Of a stretch of 32,549 bases of DNA, positions 26,616 through 32,549 are shown piece by piece. The notes beneath the pieces were generated by a model. It ran no database searches and had not been told where the DNA came from. It saw only the letters and a program-made list of their open reading frames with translations. How positions within the stretch are numbered: position 1 is the first letter of the stretch; every line of letters starts with the position of its first letter. Position numbers and translations under genes: made by a program. Source of the stretch: JBCCJA01 sp039045975 (GTDB lineage Bacteria > Planctomycetota > Planctomycetia > Planctomycetales > Planctomycetaceae); NCBI GenBank assembly GCA_039045975.1, contig JBCCJA010000044.1, positions 1 to 32,549 on the forward strand, read 5' to 3'.

Positions 26616-27256
26616 GACACACGATCGATCTCGGCCAACAGCTCGTCGATCACGAGCCGGAAGCCCGGCAGCAACGGCGTTTCCAGAGTCGCACCGGCCT
26701 TGAGGATGCGGAGCCCGTCGTCGCCTTCCGGCGTCGTACAGAGTGTGACCGTCCGCCGGAAGCGGTCGATGATCCAGTATTCTTTGACGCCCGCTTTCAG
26801 ATATTCGGCCCGTTTCTCGACGAAATCGCGGTGGCGGTCGCGGGTGCCGGCGGAGACGAATTCGACCGCGATCTGCGGCACGTCGCGTCGGAAGTCGGGG
26901 ACCCGGCCGAGGCCGCACCAGACCGCCCGGTCGGCCCGTCGGCGGCCGTCGGGGATCTCGATGTCTTGCTCGGAGGCGGTGTAGTCGAGCGACTTGCCGG
27001 CTTCCGTCGCCGCATAATTCCGAAGTCTCTGGGCCAGCCAGTCGTTCGGGCCGCGTTCGCCGATGCCGGGAGGAGGGGCCACGAGCAAGACTCCGCGCCA
27101 GAGTTCGAATCGGTAGTTCTCGTCGGCGTGCTCGACGGCGTCGTACTCGGCGGGCGTCATCCGCATTCCGGCGTGACGCGGCTCAAGGGCCCGCGGGACT
27201 CGACACGGCGCGAGTACCGAATCGGAGGGCGGGGCGGCGGGAATGTCGATCGACAT
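26612..27256 (-). CDS. Uma2-family (DUF820) restriction endonuclease-like protein
   Basis: A 214-residue protein of the Uma2/DUF820 family, a PD-(D/E)XK nuclease-fold group common in cyanobacteria and planctomycetes; cellular function is unproven. Seen: the N-terminal MTPAEYDAV and YRFELWRGVLLVAPPPG; the active-site-like segment EQDIEIPDGRRRADRAVW with the family Asp; IAVEFVSAGTRDRHRDFVEKRAEYLKAGVKEYWIID; and a C-terminal PLLPGFRLVIDELLAEI. The usual VEVLSP reads VEFVSA here, a small deviation at the second acidic position. The start at 27256 is supported by GGAG seven bases upstream; the frame runs to 27328. It is coupled to the frameshifted gene by a four-base overlap. Uma2 genes are often multicopy. 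Confidence 0.88.
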   Translation of the reverse strand: MSIDIPAAPPSDSVLAPCRVPRALEPRHAGMRMTPAEYDAVEHADENYRFELWRGVLLVAPPPGIGERGPNDWLAQRLRNYAATEAGKSLDYTASEQDIEIPDGRRRADRAVWCGLGRVPDFRRDVPQIAVEFVSAGTRDRHRDFVEKRAEYLKAGVKEYWIIDRFRRTVTLCTTPEGDDGLRILKAGATLETPLLPGFRLVIDELLAEIDRVS

Positions 27257-27321
27257 GACTTCTCTCCCGTTTGCGTCGTCGTACGCGGGCACGCACACCT
27301 CGAAAGAGGATAACGTGACAC

Positions 27322-27454
27322 ACGACAATCGACGTCCACCAATCTTCCTGTCGTCGTGAAGCGCGAGACCTTCCGCGGCAAAGCCGCCATCGTGATCGAC
27401 GCGTTGCGGCGACTGAGCGACGCCCGCGACAGGCTACGGGACGAAGGCGTCTGA
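27322..27454 (+). pseudogene. comB-like 5' remnant
   Basis: This stretch aligns with the first 90 bases or so of the intact comB at 31695. Fourteen of 15 bases match over ATCGACGTCCACCAA (27328-27342). Nine of nine match at TTCCGCGGC (27371-27379), inside a 45-base block (27365-27409) with about 35 identities. Between the two blocks there is one extra base, and the comB ATG is ACG. The downstream part encodes ETFRGKAAIVIDALR, against EAFRGTVAVVIDALR in ComB, then LSDARDRLRDEGV and a stop, a tail resembling the end of MutS instead. It is a decayed, chimeric fragment between the Uma2 and GH117-like genes. A live 32-residue product from GTG 27356 is possible but unlikely. Confidence 0.6.
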
Positions 27455-27477
27455 CGGCGGCCGAAGCGTGAACTCGA

Positions 27478-28755
27478 TCAGTCGGTGATCCGCGTCTCCC
27501 GTTCGATCCGGTCGCGCGACGCTGCGGGGATCGGAAACTTAAAATAGATCTCGGGATCGACGAACAGGTCGGTCTCTTTGAACGCGACGTCGTCGACGTC
27601 GAGGCTGAGGTCGCAGTCGAACCGGGCGAGCATGCTGTGGCTTTTGTCGGGCAGGCCCAGGTTTCGGAAATGGCACAGCCCCCAGGTGATGCCGCGGCCG
27701 TCGTCGGTCGACGCGAACGCCTGCGGCACGTAGGCCCCCGGCGCGATCGGCATCAGCCCCGTGATCGCCTTGACCCGAAAGTTCACGCCGTCGGGCGACC
27801 ATTGGATCGTGTTGTGCTCGAGCCCGTGTCGGCTGACGATCGCCGCGAGGCCGTCGCGGAAAGGGAACAGTGCCGTCTCGTGGCCGGAATTAATCACAGG
27901 GTTGAGCGGGTGTTTCTCGAACGGCCCCAGAGGATGGTCCGAAATCGCCAAGCCCTGAGCCCGGACCTTCGGGAACCCGCCCATTTCGCCTTTGTAATAG
28001 AGATAAATCTTGTCTTTAAAGACGATCGGATACGGGTCATGAATCACGTATTGGTCCCACGAGCCGGGCGGACCGTTCGCGATAACGACTTTATTTGTCG
28101 GCGTCCAAGGCCCGTCGGGGGAATCGGCGACCGAGACGGAAACTTCTGCGTCGTCCCCGCCGGTGCCGTGCGTGCCGGGCCCGCCCGGCATGCCGACGTA
28201 GGCCTGATAATAGAGATAGTATTTGCCGCCCCAGACGAGAATGTCGGGCGTCGACACGCTCCGCCAGCCGGGGAACGGCTTCTCGTTCCTCGGGACCGCG
28301 ACGCCCTGCTCTTCCCAGGTGAAGCCGTCCACGCTGGTGGCGTACCAGATCTCGGCGAGGTCCCAGTCGTACGAGGGGACCGTCACGTTGCCGCCCTCGC
28401 CGCCGCGTGGCGGCGTCGCCGTCGTGCGGTGCGTGTACCAGACGTAATACTTCCCGCCGACGTGGATCACTTTCGTGGCGTCACGGCGGGAGACGGTGCC
28501 GTCGTGCCCGTGATAGTCGAAGCCCTTCAGCGGCGTGTATTTAAAGTTCGAGAACAGTTCGTTGCGCGCCGCGTCGGGGCCACCGTATGTGTAGTCCCAG
28601 ACCCGGCTCATCCCTTCGGACATCGGAATGTCGGGCTTTTCTTCCGGGACGAGTCCGTACGGGAAGGGCTGAGCGACGGCGGTCGCGAAAGGCGGGCCCG
28701 CCAAAAAGGCCGTGACAAACAACGCGGCAGCGGCAGAGCGATTCATACGGAACAT
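27478..28755 (-). CDS. Exported glycoside hydrolase family 117-like enzyme, second copy
   Basis: This is a paralogue of the gene at 18258, 425 residues long. It has a Sec signal (MFRMNRSAAAALFVTAFLAG, cleavage likely AVA-28/Gln29), then VSRRDATKVI (Asp92), GKYYVWYTHR, WDLAEIWYATSVDGFTWEEQGVAV, WRSVSTPDILVW, IHDPYPIV (Asp240) and NSGHET (His292, Glu293). All motif residues that I take as catalytic candidates are shared with the first copy. Differences are a Gly-rich insert (VGMPGGPGTHGTGG, about 187-200) and a different C-terminus. It would act in the periplasm or outside on anhydro-galactose-containing oligosaccharides; the exact substrate is not predictable. The start at 28755 was chosen for the signal peptide; the frame runs to 29067. 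A promoter with overlapping operator lies upstream. Confidence 0.8.
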   Translation of the reverse strand: MFRMNRSAAAALFVTAFLAGPPFATAVAQPFPYGLVPEEKPDIPMSEGMSRVWDYTYGGPDAARNELFSNFKYTPLKGFDYHGHDGTVSRRDATKVIHVGGKYYVWYTHRTTATPPRGGEGGNVTVPSYDWDLAEIWYATSVDGFTWEEQGVAVPRNEKPFPGWRSVSTPDILVWGGKYYLYYQAYVGMPGGPGTHGTGGDDAEVSVSVADSPDGPWTPTNKVVIANGPPGSWDQYVIHDPYPIVFKDKIYLYYKGEMGGFPKVRAQGLAISDHPLGPFEKHPLNPVINSGHETALFPFRDGLAAIVSRHGLEHNTIQWSPDGVNFRVKAITGLMPIAPGAYVPQAFASTDDGRGITWGLCHFRNLGLPDKSHSMLARFDCDLSLDVDDVAFKETDLFVDPEIYFKFPIPAASRDRIERETRITD

Positions 28756-28819
28756 CGGCATCGGCGGCACGGACAGGATCGCCCCGGCCAAAGCAAGGGC
28801 CGATCGGCATTCATCCATT

Positions 28820-28829
28820 TTGTATACAA
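28820..28829. promoter_or_regulatory. Operator-like palindrome TTGTATACAA
   Basis: A perfect 10-bp palindrome 64 bases upstream of the second GH117-like gene. It covers the -10 hexamer of its promoter, and its core TTGT-N2-ACAA is shared with 18165-18174 upstream of the first copy. GntR-family repressors bind short palindromes with GT and AC half-sites, and no such regulator gene is in the window. Repression by steric block is inference. Confidence 0.5.
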
Positions 28830-28848
28830 TCCACGTACGTCGCGTCAA
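28821..28848 (-). promoter_or_regulatory. Promoter of the second GH117-like gene
   Basis: On the minus strand TTGACG (28848-28843) and TATACA (28826-28821) are 16 bases apart, giving a transcript start near 28814 and a leader of about 60 bases. The rest of the 310-base divergent gap to the pentapeptide gene (28756-29065) shows the palindrome GCGAATTCGC (28882-28891) and nothing else I can identify. Confidence 0.5.
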
Positions 28849-29065
28849 AGAGCACTGATGCGTATCTGCGGCTCGGCCGATGCGAATTCGCGTCAGGCGT
28901 GACGGATCAGGGCGTCCGAGTGCTAGCTGGGTCACGACGGGGCCGCGTGAAGCCGATGACGCCGACCACTCGAACGACCTCCGACGCGAGCGAGGTTTCT
29001 GACGCCGAGTGATCCGCGCCCGCCGCGCCGCGTTATGGTGCGGTTTCGACGCACGAGGAAGCCCC

Positions 29066-30457
29066 ATGTCCGAAGCCGTGACCGAAACAGGCGCCGGGTC
29101 CGCCGATCTGCAACCGCTGCCCGATAAGCCCGACCGGGACGCCGTGGTCGCCGCCTACGAGGCGGGCCGTCGCGACTTCGGCGGGGCCGACCTGACCGGC
29201 GTCGACCTCAAAGGACTCGACCTGTCGGGCATCGACCTGCGCGGTGCAACGTTGACGCGGGCGAAGCTGTTCGGGACGTGCCTGAAAGACGCCGACCTGA
29301 CCGAGGCCGACCTGTCGGGCGTGTTCCTCAAAGAGACCGATCTCACCGGCGTGAAGGCCCGGCGGGCCGACTTCTCCGGCTGTCGCATGGACGGCATGCG
29401 CCTGTCGGGGGCCGATCTGCAGAACGCTTCGCTGAAGCAAACACGTCTCGGCGGGGCCGAGATCGACTCGTGCGTGCTCAAAGGGGCCGACCTGCGGGAG
29501 GCCGACGTCAGCTCGGCCCGGTTCCGCGACTGCCGTTGCCACGGCCTGCGGGCCGACCGCGTCGTCGGACGCGGGGCGAAGTTTGCGTCTTGTCAGCTCG
29601 GCCGGGCGATCTTGACCGGTTCGGCGTTCGCCGAGGCGTCGTTCGAGAACTGCAAGTTCGGCACGGCCGACCTGACCGGGACCGATTTCGGCGACGCGAC
29701 GCTGAGCCGCTGCGACCTGACCGAGGCGGTGCTGGCGAACGCCGACTTCAGCCGCGCCGACCTGACCGCGGCCCGCCTCGACAACGCCGACCTGACGGCC
29801 GCTTCGTTCGGTCGGGCCCGCTTGATCGACGCGGTCATGCTCCGCGCAACGGCCACACGGGCCCGCTTCGCCGGGGCCGACCTGACCGGGGCCGACCTCG
29901 TCCGCGCCGACCTGACGCGAGCCGACCTTGCCGGGGCCGATCTGTCTCGGGCCTTCCTCGACCGGGCCGACCTGTCGGCCGCCGACGTCGTCGATACCGT
30001 CGTCGACGACGCGACACGCTTCGAGGCGACGAAAACGACCGGCGTCGACTTCGGGACCAACTGGGCCCTGCGGCGTCGCGTGCTCGACTCGTCACACGAG
30101 TTGACGATCCGCCATTTCCGCAGACGGAACCCGGTGCTCGGGTTCCTGTGGTGGGCCTTGCTCGGCTGCGGAAAGCGGAATTACCTGTTGCTCGTGTGGG
30201 CGGTCGGGTTCGTCCTGGCGTTCGCGGGCCTGATGGCGGTCCGTCCCGACTCGTTCGACTTCGGGCGATCGGCCGACGGGTTCGGCGATCACCTGCTGAA
30301 CAGCGCGGCGGTGTTCGTGACGCTCGACCTCGCGGTCGACAAGGGCGTCGACGCGTATGGGCGGGGCGTGATGCTCGCCCAGATGTTGGTCAGCTATCTG
30401 ATGCTCGGCTTCATGGCGTCCCTGTTCTCCAGTATTTTCCCTGCCGAGCCGGACTGA
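29066..30457 (+). CDS. Pentapeptide-repeat protein with two-TM channel-like C-terminus
   Basis: A 463-residue protein. Residues about 37-325 are pentapeptide repeats (A(D/N)LXX, e.g. GADLTGVDLKGLDLSG), which fold as a right-handed quadrilateral beta-helix. A short linker (LRRRVLDSSHELTIRHFRRRNP) follows, then two hydrophobic helices (about 373-392 and 435-457) flanking a re-entrant-like segment (LLNSAAVFVTLDLAVDKG, about 410-427). The 2TM/P-loop layout resembles Ion_trans_2 potassium channels, and fusions of pentapeptide repeats to such channels exist. However, the selectivity filter TVGYGD is replaced by TLDLAV, so K+ selectivity is not expected. ATG 29066 is preceded by GAGGAAG; the frame extends to 29009. 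It heads a tight three-gene plus-strand run. Confidence 0.85.
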   Translation: MSEAVTETGAGSADLQPLPDKPDRDAVVAAYEAGRRDFGGADLTGVDLKGLDLSGIDLRGATLTRAKLFGTCLKDADLTEADLSGVFLKETDLTGVKARRADFSGCRMDGMRLSGADLQNASLKQTRLGGAEIDSCVLKGADLREADVSSARFRDCRCHGLRADRVVGRGAKFASCQLGRAILTGSAFAEASFENCKFGTADLTGTDFGDATLSRCDLTEAVLANADFSRADLTAARLDNADLTAASFGRARLIDAVMLRATATRARFAGADLTGADLVRADLTRADLAGADLSRAFLDRADLSAADVVDTVVDDATRFEATKTTGVDFGTNWALRRRVLDSSHELTIRHFRRRNPVLGFLWWALLGCGKRNYLLLVWAVGFVLAFAGLMAVRPDSFDFGRSADGFGDHLLNSAAVFVTLDLAVDKGVDAYGRGVMLAQMLVSYLMLGFMASLFSSIFPAEPD

Positions 30458-30470
30458 GCCGGACGCCGCC

Positions 30471-31676
30471 GTGTCCGCACCCGGGATGCCGACCGTGCCC
30501 CGACGCCTCTCGCCGGGAGAACTCGACGCGTTCGTCCGCGAGCACGATTTCGACCTGCACTCGGCCCCGCTGCCGCGGTTCCGCCGCTGGCTGAAGGCGA
30601 GGATCGCCGAGGCGGAACGGCGCCCCGCCTTCCGGCAACGGCTCGTGATCCGTGACCTGGAGGCGGCGCACCGCCGCCCGTTGCGGGAAAGACGTCAACG
30701 ACTGCGGACCGCACGAGAGCTTTACGAGGCGTCGGCGGTCTCGGCCGCGTTCGAGCGGGCCGACGCCGACGTCGTGAATATGCAACGGGCGGTCGCCGGG
30801 CTCGCCGACGCGGTCGACCGGGGCGACGCAGACCCGGCGAAACTCGCCGACTTCCGAACGCGGCTCGCAGAAGCCGAGGCCCGACGCGAAGAACTTCTCG
30901 GCGACCCGCTGCGGCGGCGTCTCGACCGCGCCGAGGCATCGATCGCCTCGTTCGAGCGTGAGACCGGGCTGGCCGCCGCGAGAGAGGAGCTGACGCAACT
31001 CGATCAGAGCCGCGGGAGTTCGTCGAACGTGTCGGGCGAGACCTTCGAAACGGCCGCGTCGCGGGCCGTCGCCGGGCTCGTACTGCCGGGGCTAGATCCG
31101 CCGGGGGCGGCGATCTTGCACGGCGTCACGCTCGGCTGCGCCCGCGGCGAGCTCGACCAAGTCCTCGTCGCGTCGACCGGGGCCGAGGAGCCGGTCCGGG
31201 TGCTCGCCGTCGTCGAGGCGAAGCGGAACATCAACGACCTCGCCCACGGGTTCACGATGCGGCAGGAGAACCTCGCGTGGTTCGCCGGCGACCGCGGCGG
31301 CTACGAGGCGCCGAAATACCGGACCGATCGTTATCCCGACGGGCACTTCGAAGGCGTGACGGAACACCACGAAGGGGGCCGCGGCTACCGCTTCGATCCC
31401 AACTCGTTCGCGGTGTTCGCGGATCGGGCCGCGGACGAGCCGTGGCTCGCGGATCTGTATTTCGTCACAGAAGAGCGTCCGCTGCTGGGGATGACTTCGG
31501 GCGACCTCGCGATGCTGCTGAATCTCGTCAGCGGCGATCCGCGGTTCGCCCCCGACAGCGACACGAAGCTCCGCCGCTGCCAAACTCGGGCGAAAGGGGC
31601 GATCGACGACTTCCAAGCCCTCGACGTGCTCCGGCTTTACGCCGAGCGGCGACTCGAAAACATCATCTTCGCGTGA
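30471..31676 (+). CDS. Coiled-coil protein with PD-(D/E)XK nuclease-like C-terminal domain
   Basis: I do not recognise a named family. The N-terminal half (about 10-180) is Arg/Glu/Ala-rich and helical, with long heptad-like stretches (ADFRTRLAEAEARREELLGD, RRRLDRAEASIASFERE). The C-terminal half shows the order expected of a PD-(D/E)XK nuclease core: Glu190/Glu193 in GETFETAASRAV, Glu227-Leu-Asp229 in GELDQVLVAS, then Glu249-Ala-Lys251 in VLAVVEAKRNIND. A further conserved-looking segment is MRQENLAWFAGDRGGYEAP. No signal peptide or TM is seen, so it is probably cytoplasmic. It starts with GTG 30471 or ATG 30486, 13 bases after the pentapeptide gene and 18 bases before comB. Whether it cuts nucleic acid is unknown. 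Confidence 0.75.
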   Translation: MSAPGMPTVPRRLSPGELDAFVREHDFDLHSAPLPRFRRWLKARIAEAERRPAFRQRLVIRDLEAAHRRPLRERRQRLRTARELYEASAVSAAFERADADVVNMQRAVAGLADAVDRGDADPAKLADFRTRLAEAEARREELLGDPLRRRLDRAEASIASFERETGLAAAREELTQLDQSRGSSSNVSGETFETAASRAVAGLVLPGLDPPGAAILHGVTLGCARGELDQVLVASTGAEEPVRVLAVVEAKRNINDLAHGFTMRQENLAWFAGDRGGYEAPKYRTDRYPDGHFEGVTEHHEGGRGYRFDPNSFAVFADRAADEPWLADLYFVTEERPLLGMTSGDLAMLLNLVSGDPRFAPDSDTKLRRCQTRAKGAIDDFQALDVLRLYAERRLENIIFA

Positions 31677-31694
31677 GGACCGCGCCCCGACGCC

Positions 31695-32447
31695 ATGAAG
31701 ATCGACGTCCATCAACTCCCCGCGCTCGTGGAGCCCGAAGCCTTCCGCGGCACGGTCGCGGTCGTGATCGATGCGCTCCGGGCGACGACGACGGTCTGTC
31801 ACGCGTTGGCGGCCGGGGCCGTCGCCGTAGAGCCGTTCCGCACCGTCGACGAGGCCCGGGCCCGGCGCGAAGCGGTGCCCGACATGCTGCTCGGCGGGGA
31901 ACGGCGGGGCGTGATCATCGACGGCTTCGACCTCGGCAACTCGCCGACGTCGTACACGCCGGCGGCGGTCGGGGGGCGGACGGTCGGATTCACGACGACG
32001 AACGGCACGAAAGCGTTGTGGCACGCGGCGGCGGCCGAGGTCGTCTTCGCCGGGTCGTTCTGCAACGCGACCGCCGTCGCCGACGCGGCGTTCGACGCCG
32101 CGACCCGGCACGGCGACGACGCGAAGATCGCGATCCTCTGCGCCGGCAGCGGCGGCGTGATCAGCTGGGAGGACACGCTCTGTGCCGGCCTGATCGTGAC
32201 CCGCCTGAACGGCCGACCCGACGTGAAACACGGAAACGACGAGTCACGACTGGCCGCGGCGGCGACACTGGCGATCGGCCGGGCGGCCGGGCTCGACCGG
32301 CTGCTCACACTCGGCCGCGGCGGCCGGCACGTCGTCGGGCTCGGGCTCGAAGCCGACATCGCCGCGACCGCGGCCGTCGACTCGGTCCCGCTCGTGCCGG
32401 TGTTCGATGCCGCGACCGGGCGGATCAAGAAATACCGCACGGTCTGA
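31695..32447 (+). CDS. comB: 2-phosphosulfolactate phosphatase
   Basis: ComB hydrolyses 2-phosphosulfolactate to sulfolactate and phosphate with Mg2+. The step was first known from archaeal coenzyme M synthesis; in bacteria it probably serves sulfolactate production. The 250 residues show the family signatures VVIDALRATTT near the N-terminus, LLGGERRGVIIDGFDLGNSP, TTTNGTKAL, VFAGSFCNATAVA and CAGSGGVISWEDTLCAGLI, in normal order and at the usual length. No comA or comC neighbour is in the window. It closes a three-gene plus-strand run, and a decayed copy of its 5' end lies at 27322. G/C-rich inverted repeats follow the stop codon. Confidence 0.93.
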   Translation: MKIDVHQLPALVEPEAFRGTVAVVIDALRATTTVCHALAAGAVAVEPFRTVDEARARREAVPDMLLGGERRGVIIDGFDLGNSPTSYTPAAVGGRTVGFTTTNGTKALWHAAAAEVVFAGSFCNATAVADAAFDAATRHGDDAKIAILCAGSGGVISWEDTLCAGLIVTRLNGRPDVKHGNDESRLAAAATLAIGRAAGLDRLLTLGRGGRHVVGLGLEADIAATAAVDSVPLVPVFDAATGRIKKYRTV

Positions 32448-32469
32448 ACAACCTCGACCGGCGAGCGGT

Positions 32470-32509
32470 GGGGGGGCCCCCCCCCCCTTGTGCAAGGGGG
32501 GCCCCCCCC
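32470..32509 (+). repeat. G/C-homopolymer inverted repeat after comB
   Basis: Seven G, eleven C, then TTG-TG-CAA, six G and eight C: a nested hairpin whose inner stem is CCCCCCTTG/CAAGGGGGG. It is followed by the palindrome CCCCGCGGGG (32524-32533) and another C run. No T tract follows, so it is an unusual terminator at best; it may be a dispersed repeat, or an assembly edge. Confidence 0.5.
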
Positions 32510-32549
32510 GGTAGGTGTGCCAACCCCGCGGGGAGACCCCCCCCACGCC

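Noticed and set aside
29170..30000. Regularly spaced DNA repeats resembling a CRISPR or minisatellite
   Set aside because: The periodicity is 15 bases with codon-level variation and encodes the pentapeptide repeats. There are no constant repeats with unique spacers.

Overview
The window looks like chromosomal DNA of a planctomycete (Planctomycetota), probably a marine, polysaccharide-degrading lineage. The case rests on gene content. There are two sets of the exported c-type cytochrome-like proteins with DUF1549/1553 or DUF1585/1587/1588/1592/1595 domains. Each set is paired with a Tat-exported DUF1501 or DUF1552 protein. There are also two small ECF sigma factor/FecR pairs, a DUF1559 prepilin-like protein with an H-X9-DG motif, and an Uma2-family protein. 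The DNA is GC-rich, and most overlapping long open frames are shadows of real genes.

Layout. 50-1745 (minus): a GNAT acetyltransferase followed by a MoxR-type AAA+ ATPase. 1911-5664 (plus): tRNA-Met(CAT); a phosphate-signalling block in the order phoR-like kinase, phoU, phoB-like regulator; then tRNA-Arg(CCG). About 500 bases without a convincing gene follow. 6166-16721 (plus): cytochrome/DUF1592 protein, DUF1552 protein, ECF sigma factor, FecR-LamG membrane protein, cytochrome/DUF1549-DUF1553 protein with a discoidin-like insert, DUF1501 protein. 16834-17931 (minus): serC. 18258-19499 (plus): a GH117-like exported glycosidase. 19641-23196 (minus): a second sigma factor, FecR protein, DUF1559 pseudopilin and lipoprotein cluster. 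23380-26010 (plus): mutS. 26023-27256 (minus): a hypothetical membrane-anchored protein with an apparent C-terminal frameshift, and an Uma2 protein. 27322-27454 (plus): a comB-like gene remnant. 27478-28755 (minus): a second GH117-like glycosidase. 29066-32447 (plus): a pentapeptide-repeat/two-TM protein, a coiled-coil protein with a PD-(D/E)XK-like motif set, and comB. The window ends in G/C-homopolymer inverted repeats.

How the parts may work together (inference). The two GH117-like enzymes would act outside the cytoplasm on red-algal galactans. Both have the palindromic core TTGT-N2-ACAA upstream, in one case overlapping the -10 of a good promoter, which suggests one shared repressor. The two sigma/FecR pairs overlap by four bases (ATGA) and look like membrane signalling units. 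Each sits directly upstream of exported genes: the DUF1549/DUF1501 pair in one case, the pseudopilin and lipoprotein in the other. The two FecR proteins carry different extracellular C-terminal modules. The most rewarding leads are the shared operator, the twin cytochrome/Tat pairs around one sigma unit, the two-TM pentapeptide protein with a degenerate pore loop, the coiled-coil/nuclease-fold protein, the comB remnant and the frameshifted small protein.
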